The position numbers and the translations under genes are program-made. Below are positions 30,222 through 40,600 of a stretch of 64,000 nt of DNA, one piece after another; the first letter of the stretch is position 1; every line of letters starts with the position of its first letter. Origin of the DNA: Pseudomonadota bacterium. Its GTDB lineage: Bacteria; Pseudomonadota; Gammaproteobacteria; Burkholderiales; Burkholderiaceae_C. The stretch is from assembly GCA_021819435.1 (NCBI GenBank), contig JAKARB010000003.1, positions 281,312 through 345,311 on the forward strand, in the 5' to 3' direction. Below the pieces are notes generated by a model that was not told where the DNA came from, did not search any database, and worked only from the letters and a program-made list of their open reading frames with translations.

Positions 30222-32882
30222 ATGCCCGGTTCCCGACGCAAGTTGTTCGGTCTGAAGGCCACGGTCGCCTACCTTGCGTTCGCGACCGCCTGGATCTTCC
30301 TCTCCGACAGCCTGCTGGAGCAATTCAGCGACCCGCACACCCTGGCGCGCTACGGCATGTTCAAGGGCATGGCCTTCGTGCTCGCGACGGCGGCCATCCT
30401 GTGGTTCACCTTGATGAACGCCCCCACGGACGCCGATGTCGACGTGCGTTTCGGCGATCAGACCAGCCGCCACAACCCCTGGGTGGCGATCGCCTGGGGC
30501 CTGACCGTGCCTTCGCTGGCGGCGCTGGTGCAGTGGACATGGTGGGAGCACCTGCGGCCATTCGCCTGGGTGCTGGGGTACCCCGCCCTGCTCGTGTCAG
30601 CCTGGTTGGGAGGCTGGGTGGCCAGCCTGGTGTCCACGGGGGTTTCGGCCAGCCTGGCCTGGATCGTGTTCGCGCCCACCCACCCCGCCTGGAGCGAGCA
30701 AAAGCCCTCCGGCATGATCGCCATGGGCATCTTCGTCTCGATGGGGATCATCGTGAGTGCGAGCATCGAGTGGATGCAGCGTGCAGAACGCCGTTCGGGC
30801 AACAGCAAGTTCCAGGCGCTGGTCGAGCAATCGCTGGCCGGCATCTACATCATCCAGGCAGACCGTTTCGTGTACGTCAACCCGGCGTTCGCGCGGATGA
30901 TGGGTTATGAGCACCCTCAGCAGATCATTGGGCAGTTGCAGGTCAAGGACCTCGTTGCCGCCCCCGACCGTGAGAAAGTGCGCCAGCAGCTCCAGCTTCG
31001 CTTCGACCACCCCGGCACGGAGGTGAACTACGGGTTCACGGCGGTGCGCCGCGACGGCACCACCATCGAACTCGAAGTGCATGGCCGGGGCTTGCAAACC
31101 GTGAGCGGCAACGTCGTCATCGGCATGGCCCTCGATGTCACCGACCGGCAGCGCAACGAAATCGCGCTTCGGGAAAAGCAGGCCCTGCTCGACCGCATGA
31201 GCGCGCTGGCCAAGGTTGGCGGCTGGAGCATCGACGTGACCACGGGCACCGGCACGCGCACCGATGGCGCCGCGCGCATCCTCGACCTGGACCCGAGCCG
31301 GCCCGATTCATTGAGCTTTCAGGGTGGCCTGAGCTACTTCGAGGGCGAGCACCACGACCGCATCTCGCAGGCGCTTCAGCATGCGGCTGAACAGGGCAAG
31401 CCGTATTCGCTTGAGTTGCAGCTCGTCAGCGCACAGGGCAAGACCAAGTGGGTGCGGACCCAGGGCGAGCCGATCTGGCAGGACGGCCGGGTGGTGCGCA
31501 TCGAGGGCGCCATCCAGGACATCAGCGAGGTGCGACAGGCGCGCGCCGAACTGCAAGCCCACCAGGAGCACCTCGAACAGATGGTGCGCGAGCGCACCGC
31601 AGAACTCGAAGCCGCGCGACACCACGCCGAGCGTCTGAGCCGCATCAAGAGCGAGTTCCTGGCCAACATGAGCCATGAAATCCGCACACCGCTCAACGGG
31701 GTGCTGGGCCTGGCGCAGATCGGACTGCGCGACCACCAAGGGCCGGCGCGCCAGATCTTCGAGCAGATCAACACCTCGGGACGACTCCTGCTGGGCGTCA
31801 TCAACGACATCCTCGACTTTTCGAAGATCGAAGCCGGCAAGCTGCACATCGACCTGCAACCGCTGCAGCTCAGGGGGTTGCTGGAGCGGGCCATGTCCAC
31901 GGTGCGCGAGCGCGCTGACGAGAAAGGCCTGACGTTGAGCATCGAGTTCGACGCCAGCCTGCCCGCCACCTGCGTGAGCGATGCGCTGCGGCTTGAGCAG
32001 GTGCTGCTGAACCTGCTGTCCAACGCGGTGAAGTTCACGCAAAAGGGCGAGGTCCGCCTGAGCGCCAGCGCGCGGGAAGGTCGGTTGATGCTGGCCGTCA
32101 CCGACACGGGCATCGGCATGAACCCAGCTCAGATCGACAGGCTGTTTCGGCCCTTCGAGCAGGCTGACGGCTCGACCACACGCCGCTTCGGCGGCACCGG
32201 CCTGGGCCTGACGATCTCGCGCCGGCTGGTGGAGATGCTGGGCGGCGAGATCCTCACCCGCAGCGAGCCCGGCGTGGGCACGCGCTTCGAGGTCTGGCTG
32301 CCCTTGCTGACGCAGGTGCCAGCCGAAGCCACCGAGCTCGCCATGGCCAACGACGAGGTCGAGGCCATGGCGAGCAAAACACCTGCATCGGCCATGACAC
32401 CAGAGACCATGCCGACATCGACCCTGCAGTCGGATGCGTCAGGCGCAATCGGCACTTCAGACTTACACGTTGGCACAGCCCCACCACATCCACAGCGCCT
32501 GACCGGCCTGCGCGTTCTGGCCGCTGAGGACAACGCCGTCAACCAACTGGTGTTGACCGAGCTGCTGGCCATCGAGGGCGCGCAAGTTGCCATGTGCGAA
32601 AGCGGCGCCGATGCCGTCGTCCGTTTGCAGACAGAAGGGCGCGGAGCCTTCGACGTCGTGCTGATGGACATCCAGATGCCCGGCATGGACGGCTACGAGG
32701 CCACGCGGCAGATGCGGGCCTTCGCGCCCGATCTGCCCATCATCGGCCAGACCGCCCACGCCATGGCCGAAGAGCACCACAAGTGCCGCGACGCCGGCAT
32801 GGTCGATTTGGTGGTCAAGCCGATCGAGCTGGAAGCGCTGGTGGCGGCGGTGAAGCGGCATGCGCCAGAGCCGCAAGGCTGA
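30222..32882 (+). CDS. Hybrid sensor histidine kinase/response regulator
   Basis: An 886-residue membrane sensor. About four or five membrane helices (residues 12-183) are followed by two PAS-type domains (195-310 and 320-440) and a coiled coil. The dimerisation/phosphoacceptor motif is NMSHEIRTPLNG (His 485). The ATPase domain has the N box LLSNAVKF, DTGIGM and GTGLGL. A receiver follows (765-880) with LMDIQMPGMDGYEAT (Asp 816) and VVKPI (Lys 866). An Ala/Thr/Ser linker joins kinase and receiver. No HPt or output regulator is adjacent, so its pathway is unknown. Confidence 0.93.
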   Translation: MPGSRRKLFGLKATVAYLAFATAWIFLSDSLLEQFSDPHTLARYGMFKGMAFVLATAAILWFTLMNAPTDADVDVRFGDQTSRHNPWVAIAWGLTVPSLAALVQWTWWEHLRPFAWVLGYPALLVSAWLGGWVASLVSTGVSASLAWIVFAPTHPAWSEQKPSGMIAMGIFVSMGIIVSASIEWMQRAERRSGNSKFQALVEQSLAGIYIIQADRFVYVNPAFARMMGYEHPQQIIGQLQVKDLVAAPDREKVRQQLQLRFDHPGTEVNYGFTAVRRDGTTIELEVHGRGLQTVSGNVVIGMALDVTDRQRNEIALREKQALLDRMSALAKVGGWSIDVTTGTGTRTDGAARILDLDPSRPDSLSFQGGLSYFEGEHHDRISQALQHAAEQGKPYSLELQLVSAQGKTKWVRTQGEPIWQDGRVVRIEGAIQDISEVRQARAELQAHQEHLEQMVRERTAELEAARHHAERLSRIKSEFLANMSHEIRTPLNGVLGLAQIGLRDHQGPARQIFEQINTSGRLLLGVINDILDFSKIEAGKLHIDLQPLQLRGLLERAMSTVRERADEKGLTLSIEFDASLPATCVSDALRLEQVLLNLLSNAVKFTQKGEVRLSASAREGRLMLAVTDTGIGMNPAQIDRLFRPFEQADGSTTRRFGGTGLGLTISRRLVEMLGGEILTRSEPGVGTRFEVWLPLLTQVPAEATELAMANDEVEAMASKTPASAMTPETMPTSTLQSDASGAIGTSDLHVGTAPPHPQRLTGLRVLAAEDNAVNQLVLTELLAIEGAQVAMCESGADAVVRLQTEGRGAFDVVLMDIQMPGMDGYEATRQMRAFAPDLPIIGQTAHAMAEEHHKCRDAGMVDLVVKPIELEALVAAVKRHAPEPQG

Positions 32883-32899
32883 GCCGCCTCAGCCCTGCC

Positions 32900-33394
32900 T
32901 CAGCCCTTCTTCTTCGGCACCCAAGCCCAGGTCATCTCGGCCTGGATGGGCTGTTCACCGGATTCGTCCTTGATCACCACGGGCACCACGACCTCGCCCT
33001 TGTCCTGCGTGAGGATCTGCTGGATCTGCTCAGGGCGCAGGCTGGCCTCGGCCACCATGTCGCCCTGCGAGCGGCGCACGTAGTCGATCTTCATCGTCTT
33101 GATGAGCGGCAGCTTGTCGTCGGGCAGGTTCATGCCCACGCAGAAACCGGTGGCTGTCTCGGCCAGCAGGGCCATGGCCGCAGCGTGCACGCCCTTGATG
33201 TGGTTTTGCACCTTGCGCTGGTTGCGGATGCGCACCACCACACGCTGTGCGCTGATCACCTCGTACTTCAGGCCGGAAGTGCCCACGAAGGGCACCACGC
33301 GGCCCAGCGCGAAGCTGGTGGCCCAATGGCCGATCAAGGGCAGGCCTTGCAGCTTGGCCACAGTGCGGGAGATTTGGTTGGGGCGGGCGGACAT
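32900..33394 (-). CDS. DUF4442 hotdog-fold protein
   Basis: A 164-residue protein resembling the DUF4442 group of hotdog-fold, thioesterase-like proteins. Conserved-looking parts are YEVISAQRVVVRIRNQRKVQNH, IKGVHAAAMALLAETATGF and KTMKIDYVRRSQGD. The HAAAMALLAE helix is the usual hotdog helix with a possible catalytic acid. ATG 33394 has AGGAG upstream; a start further upstream lacks one. It is convergent with the kinase gene. The substrate is unknown. Confidence 0.82.
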   Translation of the reverse strand: MSARPNQISRTVAKLQGLPLIGHWATSFALGRVVPFVGTSGLKYEVISAQRVVVRIRNQRKVQNHIKGVHAAAMALLAETATGFCVGMNLPDDKLPLIKTMKIDYVRRSQGDMVAEASLRPEQIQQILTQDKGEVVVPVVIKDESGEQPIQAEMTWAWVPKKKG

Positions 33395-33451
33395 CGGCGG
33401 GCTCCTGTTCAGACAGGGCGCCATCCTAGAGCAAGAGCCCCCGCGCCAGCC

Positions 33452-34843
33452 TCAGGTCTTCATCAAGCCGGACAACACCGTCGCATCGAAGACAGAGTGG
33501 CCCGGCGCCACCAGGCCCAGGTCGGTCGGGCTCACCCCCATCCAGCGGCCCAGGCTGGCGGCCAGTTGCTGCACCGCCATCGTCGGCAGCAGGCGGCCCT
33601 GCCCCACATCGTGGCTGCCGCCCAAGCCCGCCTCGGGCAGGGAGCCGAAGAGGCGCCGGCCCTGCACCGCGCCGCCCATCACAAAGTGGTGTGAGCCCCA
33701 ACCGTGGTCGGAGCCATCGCCGTTGCTGCTGAGCGTGCGCCCGAAATCGCTGGCGGTGAAGGTGGTGACCTGCTGGGCCACGCCCAGCTCGTCGAGCGCC
33801 TGCTGGAAGCGGCTCAGGCCCTGCGCCACCTGGCCCAGCAGCACCGGGTGGCGGGACATGAGGTTGTCGTGCAGGTCGAAGCCGCCGAGCTGCACGAAGA
33901 AGACCTGACGCTTCATGCCCAGTGTGCCGCGCACCGAGATCAGGCGGGCGACCATGGCCAACTGCTTCGACAGGCTGTCGGCATCGAACACCGTGTTCAG
34001 CGCGGGCGCGCCCGACAAGGCCGAGCGCAGCATGCCGTTGGCCTCCAACGCGCGCTTCATCACCGTGGCGTGTTCGGCGGCCAGCACGTGGGCCTGGCGG
34101 GTCTGCGTCACGAGCTTAAGGAAGGCCTGCTCGCACGCGGCCGAACCGAACATGCCACCGCCCAGCGCGGCCACGGCCGGCACGCCCGCCGGGTTGACCA
34201 TGAAGGGCACGGCCTGCTCACCGGCCACGAACACCGCGTTGCCCGAGGTGTTGATGCAGGTCAGCGAGGCCTGGCCGTTGTTCGACAACGCGGCGTCGAC
34301 CATGCGCCCGCCCCAGCCGGCGCTCGTGCCCTCCGCGCCGTGCGACTGCCAGACCGCCTGCTGGTCGTTGTGCGAGAACAGCTTGGGCGGCAAGGGCACC
34401 GAGTGCGCCTGGTATTGCGCCAACGTGGTCGGCTCCACCAGCGTGCCGATGTTGAGCAGGCCGGCCAGGCGACCGCTTTCATACAGCGCCTTCAGCGGCT
34501 GCAAGGCGGGGGCCAGCGCCAGTTGACGTCCGCCCAGGTTGGCCGACAGGTCGGTGGACAAGGTGGTGTCCACCAGGCTGGTCAGCGGCAAGGCCAGGTC
34601 GCCACGCGCCTTCGCGTAGGCAGCGTGGCTGGCCGCATCGGCGGGCAGCAAGGTGTTGCCGTGGTCGTTGCCGCCTTGCAGGAAGACGCAGACCAGGGCC
34701 TTGTAGTCGCCAGCACCGGATGTTTGCGCAGCGGCCTCGGCCATTGTGGCCAGGTTCATGGCCCAGGGCGCGGCGGCCCCGGCGATGGACAGCCAGGCGC
34801 TGCGTTGCAGGAAGGCGCGTCGGCTGGGGGAGTGATCGTTCAT
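33452..34843 (-). CDS. DUF1501 protein with Tat-type signal
   Basis: A 463-residue exported protein. The N-terminus MNDHSPSRRAFLQRSAWLS carries a twin-arginine motif, followed by a hydrophobic stretch and an Ala-x-Ala-type cleavage region near 40. The body has the DUF1501 (sulfatase-like, alkaline-phosphatase superfamily) features VCVFLQGGNDHGNTL, FVQLGGFDLHDNL, TASDFGRTLSSNG and DHGWGSHHFVMGG, a set of metal-type Asp/His residues. It is 11 bases after the DUF1800 gene, and the two families are almost always paired. The molecular function is not established. Confidence 0.93.
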   Translation of the reverse strand: MNDHSPSRRAFLQRSAWLSIAGAAAPWAMNLATMAEAAAQTSGAGDYKALVCVFLQGGNDHGNTLLPADAASHAAYAKARGDLALPLTSLVDTTLSTDLSANLGGRQLALAPALQPLKALYESGRLAGLLNIGTLVEPTTLAQYQAHSVPLPPKLFSHNDQQAVWQSHGAEGTSAGWGGRMVDAALSNNGQASLTCINTSGNAVFVAGEQAVPFMVNPAGVPAVAALGGGMFGSAACEQAFLKLVTQTRQAHVLAAEHATVMKRALEANGMLRSALSGAPALNTVFDADSLSKQLAMVARLISVRGTLGMKRQVFFVQLGGFDLHDNLMSRHPVLLGQVAQGLSRFQQALDELGVAQQVTTFTASDFGRTLSSNGDGSDHGWGSHHFVMGGAVQGRRLFGSLPEAGLGGSHDVGQGRLLPTMAVQQLAASLGRWMGVSPTDLGLVAPGHSVFDATVLSGLMKT

Positions 34844-34854
34844 GGCGGGAAACC

Positions 34855-36504
34855 TCAGCGCTGCACCAGGTACTCGGGGCAGGTCATGACCAGGAAGAAA
34901 GCCGCCAGCACGCGGTTGCGGCGCTCGTTGTTCGACTGCCCGGTGATCGAGCTCACGCCCTGCACGACGGTATCGAGCGTGGCGCGAGAGAGCATCCGGC
35001 CGGTGAGGTGCAGGTCAAGCTGGTCAACCAGGGTGGGCACGTCGTCGGCGTGCGCCAGCCAGTCTTCGTAGTTGGGCAGGATGCCGCCTCCGCCGAAGGG
35101 CAGCACCATGCGCAGGAAGTTCGCGTAACCGATCACCGTCGATTCGTTGGTGACCTGGAACTCGGGCGCGACCAGGCCGAGGCGTGCCACCTCACTGTTG
35201 GGCGGCACGTAACCCGGCCGGAAGAAATTGAACACCGATGGCGCGCGCAGCGGGGCCTGGCCGATCATGTCGCTGCCCGACAGGTCTGGCACGTTCCATT
35301 GCCCATCGGTGGAGGTGGCGCGGCTCAGCCGCAGCCATTGCAACAGTCGCAGCACGGGCTCGCGCAGCTTGCCATCGGTCAGCACGTTGACGGCCCCTGC
35401 GGCGGGCTCGACCTTGTCGGGCCTGGCCTCCGGGTCGGCCAGCACGGCGCGCAGCACCGCCACCATGTCGCCCCGAACGGAAGGCACGGCGCCGTTGTCC
35501 GCGAAGGCCCAGGCCACGCGCTGCACATAGGCGGGGCTTGGGTTGCTCGTCACCAGGCGCTGGATCAGCTGCTTGGCGATGAAAGGGCCGATGTTGGGGT
35601 GCTGGAAGATGGCGTCGAGCGCCATCTGCATGGCCTGTGGCCCTGGCGTGCCATCAGGAATGGTCACGCCCAGCACGCGCTTCTCACCGCTTGCGTGGCG
35701 ATCGGCATGGAAAGCCATCGGCGAACGCCAGTAGTCGAAGGCGCCTTCCGGGTCGAGGGGGTTGAAGCCATCGACATCCCAGCCGGTGAAGACGCTCGCC
35801 AGGTTCGAGATCGTTGCCGCGTCGTAGGTTTCGGTGAGCGGCTGACGGGGCCTTCCGCCGATGTCGAGCTCGTGCAGGCCGATGGTGAAGAGCTGAAGCA
35901 GTTCGCGCGCGAAGTTCTCGTCGGGCCGGCGACCCGCCACCGTTTCCTTCGCGCTGCCACGCATGCTGAGGTAGACGCCCATGGTGGGCGACAAAGTGAT
36001 GTGCGTGAGGAGGTCGCGGAAGTTGCCGAAGCAGTGCTGCTCGAGCAACTCCCACCAGGCGATGCAGCCGAATTGGCGCCAGTAGGCCACCATGTTCAAA
36101 GGCGAGACGACGAAGATCTCGCTGAGCGCGAGCACCAGCCGCTGCCGCAGCACGTCCTGCGCGGTGCACAGGCGCCACCACATGGCCTGATCGAGCCCGT
36201 AGTCGCTGCGCGCGAAGGCGCGGTTGGCAAAGCCGTGGTCGATGGCCCACTGCCAGATCGACGCACCAGGCGGCATCGCGACCTGGGCATCGAACCACAC
36301 GTCGGCGCCCTGTTTCACGATGGCGGCGCCCTCTGCTGGCGTGGCGCCCAAGCCGCCCTGGTTGAGCAGGCGCGCAGCCCGCTCATCGTTCATCGGTTCG
36401 AAACCACGCGAACCTGCGCCACATGCGCTGAGCGCTGCGGCGGCGACCGCACCCACGGCCACCGCCCCTCGCAGGCCCAAACCTGCTTCTTCCACCTCGA
36501 CCAC
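34855..36504 (-). CDS. DUF1800 lipoprotein, partner of DUF1501
   Basis: A 549-residue protein with an N-terminal membrane/lipobox-like segment AAALSACGAGS, so probably a lipoprotein. Typical DUF1800 features are ERAARLLNQGGLGAT, LRQRLVLALSEIFVVS, HITLSPTMGVYLSM, PDENFARELLQLFTIGL and the C-terminal LAAFFLVMTCPEYLVQR. The GTG at 36504 has a GAGGAG site eight bases upstream. DUF1800-DUF1501 pairs occur widely in soil and aquatic bacteria without an agreed role; secretion or surface attachment is inferred from the signals. The 202 bases upstream hold no gene. Confidence 0.92.
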   Translation of the reverse strand: MVEVEEAGLGLRGAVAVGAVAAAALSACGAGSRGFEPMNDERAARLLNQGGLGATPAEGAAIVKQGADVWFDAQVAMPPGASIWQWAIDHGFANRAFARSDYGLDQAMWWRLCTAQDVLRQRLVLALSEIFVVSPLNMVAYWRQFGCIAWWELLEQHCFGNFRDLLTHITLSPTMGVYLSMRGSAKETVAGRRPDENFARELLQLFTIGLHELDIGGRPRQPLTETYDAATISNLASVFTGWDVDGFNPLDPEGAFDYWRSPMAFHADRHASGEKRVLGVTIPDGTPGPQAMQMALDAIFQHPNIGPFIAKQLIQRLVTSNPSPAYVQRVAWAFADNGAVPSVRGDMVAVLRAVLADPEARPDKVEPAAGAVNVLTDGKLREPVLRLLQWLRLSRATSTDGQWNVPDLSGSDMIGQAPLRAPSVFNFFRPGYVPPNSEVARLGLVAPEFQVTNESTVIGYANFLRMVLPFGGGGILPNYEDWLAHADDVPTLVDQLDLHLTGRMLSRATLDTVVQGVSSITGQSNNERRNRVLAAFFLVMTCPEYLVQR

Positions 36505-36706
36505 AACCCGCTCCTCTGCGTTGAACCTGGATCGCCAGATTCACCCGGCTGCCCTCGGGAGCGACTGTAAAGAATTGCGTTAGATGCGGGGTGGCAAGAA
36601 AGGTTAGCTCTTGTTACATCGAGAACGCTTTGCGTCGAGCGTGAGGCGAATCACTGTGATCGTTCACGAATGCCCCGATGAGGTGCATCCCATCCAGCCA
36701 AACGGC

Positions 36707-39022
36707 TCATGCCGCGTGTCGCCATCCCGCCTCGCGCCGCAGCACCTCGGCCGCCGCCACCATGTTGCGCAGCGCGGCTTCGGTCTCCACCCAACCACGG
36801 GTCTTGAGGCCGCAGTCGGGGTTGACCCACAAACGCTCGGCGGGGATCACCTCGGCGGCGCGGCGCAGCAGGCGCACCATGGCCTCGACCGAGGGCACGC
36901 GCGGAGAGTGGATGTCGTACACGCCCGGGCCGATCTCGTTGGGGTAGTGGAAGGCGCCGAAGCCGTCGAGCAGCTCCATCGCCGAGCGCGAGGTTTCGAT
37001 GGTGATGACGTCGGCGTCCATGGCCGCGATGCTGGGCAGGATGTCGTTGAACTCCGAGTAGCACATGTGGGTGTGGATCTGCGTGTCGTCGCGCACACAG
37101 CACGACGAGACCTTGAACGCGCGCACCGCCCAGTCGAGGTAAGCGCCCCATTCGCTGCGTCGCAGCGGCAGGCCTTCGCGGAAGGCTGGCTCGTCGATCT
37201 GGATGACGCGGATGCCGGCCTTCTCCAGGTCGGCCACTTCCTCGCGAATGGCCAGCGCCAGTTGCAGCGCGGTGACATCACGGGGCTGGTCGTCTCGCAC
37301 GAAGGACCATTGCAGCATGGTGACCGGACCGGTGAGCATCCCCTTCATGGGGCGTTCGGTGAGCGACTGCGCGTAGCGCGTGGTCTCGACCGTCATCGGC
37401 TCGGGTCGGAAGACATCGCCATAAAGAACGGGTGGTTTCACGCAACGAGAACCATAGCTCTGCACCCAGCCGTTGTCGCTGAAGGCGTAGCCCCAGAGTT
37501 GTTCGCCGAAGTACTCGACCATGTCGTTGCGCTCGGCCTCGCCGTGCACCAGCACGTCCAGGCCCCAGGCTTCCTGCTGGCGCACGGCGTGTTCGATCTC
37601 GGCGCGCATGCGTTGCAGGTAATCGGTGGAAGACAGCTCGCCTTTGCGCCAGGCCGATCGCGCCTGGCGGATCGACTGCGTCTGCGGGAAAGAGCCGATG
37701 GTTGTGGTGGGCCAATCGGGCAGTTGCAGGGCTTCGCGCTGCACGGCTTGGCGCTGCACGAAGGGGCTCTGGCGTTGGGCCATGTGAGCGGTGACTTGAG
37801 CCAAACGTTTCTGCACGACCGGGTTGGTGACGCGGCCTGAACGGCGGCGCGCGGCCAGGGCCTGGCGTTGCGCTTCGAGTTCCGCCGCCACCACCTGGCT
37901 GCCTTCGTTGAGCGCGCGAGCGAGGGTGCGCAGCTCGTGCAGCTTCTCGGTGGCGAAGGCCAGCCAGCCCTTCACCTCGGCATCGAGCTTCACCTCATGC
38001 GCCAGCGACACGGGCACGTGCAGCAGCGAGCACGAAGGAGCCACCCACAGGCGCTCGCCCAACTGCGCTTTCAGCGGATGCAAGAGGCTCAGCACGCGAT
38101 CGAGGTCGCTGCGCCAGATGTTGCGCCCGTCGATCACGCCCACAGAGAGCACGGCCTCGCGCGGCAAGGCGGCCAGCCAGGCACCGAGCTGTTGCGGCGC
38201 CCGCACCAGGTCGATGTGGAAGCCCTGCACCGGCAATTGCGCAGCCAGCACGGCGTGGTCCTCGGCCGTGTCGAAGTAGGTGGCGAGCAGCAGCTTGGTG
38301 GCGCTGCCTTTCAGGTCGGAAGCCAGTTCGTCGTAGGCGGGCTGGTAGGCTGCCAGCCAGTCGGCGGGCAGGTCTTGGCACAGCGCCGGCTCGTCGATTT
38401 GCACCCACTCGACGCCACGTTCGCGCAGGCCTTGCAGCACACGGCGGTAAGCCTGCACCACGCGCGGCAGCAGGCTCAGGCGGTCGAAGCCGGCGTGCTC
38501 GCCATGGCCCTTGGAGAGCCACAGGAAGCTGACCGGGCCCAGCAGCACGGCCTTGACGCGGTGGCCCAGGCCTCGGGCCTCGTCCACCTCATCGAGCAGC
38601 CAGTTCACGCCGCCGTCGAAGGCCGTCTCGGGCGTGAGCTCGGGCACCAGGTGGTGGTAGTTGGTGTCGAACCACTTGGTCATCTCCATGGCCGGCTGCG
38701 CGGCGTTGCCACGGGCCAGCTCGAAGTACTGCACCAGGCTCAGCGAGCGCGCATCGAAGCCGAAGCGCGCGGGCAAGGCGCCCAGCGTGGCCGCCAGCGT
38801 CAGGGTGGTGTCGTACCAGGCGAAGTCACCGACGGTGACGGCATCGAGCCCGGCTTCGCGCTGCAAGGCCCAGTGGCGCTGGCGCAGTTCGGCGCCGGTG
38901 CGGCGCAACTCGGCTTCGCTGCGCTCACCGCGCCAGAAAGCCTCAAGGGCGAACTTGAGTTCGCGTTGCGCGCCGATGCGCGGAAAACCCAGGATGTGGG
39001 CAGCGGTGTGGACTGGATTCAT
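36707..39022 (-). CDS. metE: Cobalamin-independent methionine synthase
   Basis: Transfers the methyl group of 5-methyltetrahydrofolate-triglutamate to homocysteine. The 771-residue product has the N-terminal [16 protein letters not shown] repeat domain and the catalytic C-terminal barrel with zinc ligands H652 and C654 (in HTHMCYSEF) and C737 (in NPDCGLKTR). [15 protein letters not shown] marks the second domain. Full length. A perfect MetR site lies 89 bases upstream, and metR itself is 1.6 kb away beyond ogt and a hydrolase. Confidence 0.97.
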   Translation of the reverse strand: MNPVHTAAHILGFPRIGAQRELKFALEAFWRGERSEAELRRTGAELRQRHWALQREAGLDAVTVGDFAWYDTTLTLAATLGALPARFGFDARSLSLVQYFELARGNAAQPAMEMTKWFDTNYHHLVPELTPETAFDGGVNWLLDEVDEARGLGHRVKAVLLGPVSFLWLSKGHGEHAGFDRLSLLPRVVQAYRRVLQGLRERGVEWVQIDEPALCQDLPADWLAAYQPAYDELASDLKGSATKLLLATYFDTAEDHAVLAAQLPVQGFHIDLVRAPQQLGAWLAALPREAVLSVGVIDGRNIWRSDLDRVLSLLHPLKAQLGERLWVAPSCSLLHVPVSLAHEVKLDAEVKGWLAFATEKLHELRTLARALNEGSQVVAAELEAQRQALAARRRSGRVTNPVVQKRLAQVTAHMAQRQSPFVQRQAVQREALQLPDWPTTTIGSFPQTQSIRQARSAWRKGELSSTDYLQRMRAEIEHAVRQQEAWGLDVLVHGEAERNDMVEYFGEQLWGYAFSDNGWVQSYGSRCVKPPVLYGDVFRPEPMTVETTRYAQSLTERPMKGMLTGPVTMLQWSFVRDDQPRDVTALQLALAIREEVADLEKAGIRVIQIDEPAFREGLPLRRSEWGAYLDWAVRAFKVSSCCVRDDTQIHTHMCYSEFNDILPSIAAMDADVITIETSRSAMELLDGFGAFHYPNEIGPGVYDIHSPRVPSVEAMVRLLRRAAEVIPAERLWVNPDCGLKTRGWVETEAALRNMVAAAEVLRREAGWRHAA

Positions 39023-39111
39023 GGGGGCCTCGTGACTGACGCGTACCTAAGATGGACGGCAGTGTGGGCAGGCTCACCCCATGAATCAAGCGATATGTTT
39101 TCAAGGTGACT

Positions 39112-39124
39112 TGAATGGAATTCA
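39112..39124 (-). promoter_or_regulatory. MetR-binding site upstream of metE
   Basis: TGAATGGAATTCA is an exact match to the MetR consensus TGAA-N5-TTCA. It lies about 90-102 bases before the metE start. Further TGAA and TTCA half-sites occur at 39082-39085 and 39099-39102. MetR with homocysteine activates metE in E. coli; the same control is very likely here. Confidence 0.75.
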
Positions 39125-39175
39125 TGCCCATCCATCACCCTGACTGTCAGCCCTCAGGCTTTGTCAGGCAAGACC

Positions 39176-39700
39176 TCAGTTCAGGCCTTCGCGGCTGAGC
39201 AGGCTCTGCTTGCGCTCCGTGCCCCAGCGGTAGCCCGACAGGCCGCCATCGCTGCGGATGACGCGGTGGCAGGGCACCACCACCGCCAGCGGGTTGGCAG
39301 CACACGCCGACGCCACGGCACGCACGGCATCGGGCTTGCCGATGCGTGTGGCCAGCTCGGTGTAGCTCACCGTCTGGCCCGGCGGCACCTGGCGCAGCGC
39401 CTCCCAAACCTGCAACTGGAACTCGGTGCCCAGCGGGTCGAGCGGCCAGTCCAGGCCGTTGCGCGGATCGGCCAGCATGCTCTGCACCGAATCCAGCGCC
39501 GCCGACAGTTCGGCCTCGTCCTGCATCAATTGCGCTCGGGGAAAGCGCTCGGCCAGTTCCTCGACCAAGGCTTCTTCTTCGTCGCCCATCAGGACGGCAC
39601 ACAGGCCGCGCCCCCGGTCGGCCACGAGCACGAGGCCCTTCATGCCTGGACCGCAGGCACCGATGTCATAACGGATGAGTTCGGACGACACAGGACGCAT
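39176..39700 (-). CDS. ogt: Methylated-DNA--protein-cysteine methyltransferase
   Basis: Suicide repair protein that takes the methyl group from O6-methylguanine. The 174-residue product has an RNase-H-like N-terminal domain, then FQLQVWEALRQVPPGQTVSY, RAVASACAANPLAVVVPCHRVI with acceptor Cys 144 in PCHR, and the SGYRWGTERKQSLL tail. It resembles the C-terminal half of Ada without the N-terminal domain. ATG 39700 has a GGAGG site; the frame runs further upstream without one. Confidence 0.94.
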   Translation of the reverse strand: MRPVSSELIRYDIGACGPGMKGLVLVADRGRGLCAVLMGDEEEALVEELAERFPRAQLMQDEAELSAALDSVQSMLADPRNGLDWPLDPLGTEFQLQVWEALRQVPPGQTVSYTELATRIGKPDAVRAVASACAANPLAVVVPCHRVIRSDGGLSGYRWGTERKQSLLSREGLN

Positions 39701-39763
39701 GGCAACCTCCAACAAGGAATCAAGCAAGGAAGAACGGCACCAGCAATCCACGGGCCCGGGGGC

Positions 39764-40450
39764 TCAGGTTTTCAGGTGCCGGGCGAAAAATTCGATGGTG
39801 CGGGTCCAGGCCAGCGAAGCACAGGCTTCGTCGTAGACCTCGGCGCGGCGGGAGTCATTGAAGAACGCGTGTTGCGCGGCGTAATGGTGGATCTCGGGCG
39901 ACTGACCGGCCGCGCGCATGTCGGCTTCAAGCGAAGCGGCGGCGGCAGGTGTGCACCAGGTGTCGAGCGTGGCGAAGTGCCCCATGAACGGGATGCGGAT
40001 GCGCGCCGGGTCGGCCACCTGTTTCGGCGGGATGCCGTAAAAGCAGACAGCCGCAGACAGGCCTGGCACGAGCACCGCTGCCGCCACCGTGAGCGCACCG
40101 CCCATGCAAAAGCCCATGACGCCGACGGGGCTGCCCCCCTCGCGCAAGTGGATCACGCAGCCTGCGATATCCTGCTGCGTGGCATCGGCGAAATCCAGGC
40201 CGTCCATGAGGTGATTGGCCTCGTCGGCGAGCGTGGTCAGCCGGCCGCGATACAGGTCGGGCGCGAGGACGTTGTGGCCCGCAGCCGCCAGCCGATCGGC
40301 CACGCCACGGATGTGGTCATTCAAGCCCCACCACTCCTGGATGAGGACGATGCCGGGCGAGCCCGAGCGCTGGTTCGGCTCAGGGTTCTTCGCGAAGTAG
40401 GCGGGGGTCTTGCCACCGTCAGGGCGGCTGACCTCGATCATCTGGCCCAT
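39764..40450 (-). CDS. Dienelactone hydrolase family protein
   Basis: An alpha/beta hydrolase of 228 residues. The nucleophile is Cys 115 in GFCMGG, with Asp 163 (ATLDTW) and His 194 (AAQHAFFND) completing the dienelactone hydrolase triad. VLIQEWWGLNDHIRGVADRL supplies the oxyanion region. The true substrate is unknown: no chlorocatechol or related pathway is nearby. It is 63 bases upstream of ogt on the same strand and divergent from metR. Confidence 0.92.
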   Translation of the reverse strand: MGQMIEVSRPDGGKTPAYFAKNPEPNQRSGSPGIVLIQEWWGLNDHIRGVADRLAAAGHNVLAPDLYRGRLTTLADEANHLMDGLDFADATQQDIAGCVIHLREGGSPVGVMGFCMGGALTVAAAVLVPGLSAAVCFYGIPPKQVADPARIRIPFMGHFATLDTWCTPAAAASLEADMRAAGQSPEIHHYAAQHAFFNDSRRAEVYDEACASLAWTRTIEFFARHLKT

Positions 40451-40600
40451 GGGGACACGGCTCCGTGAAAAATGCACAAATGAAGGGGTCGGTGCATTGT
40501 GCCGCCGCTGGCCCGACTTGTCTTCATCGGGTTCGCCCGCCCCTGCCTTGGCCATGACCTGACCATGACATTCCCCATGCACGGCCACCCTCATCAGGCA

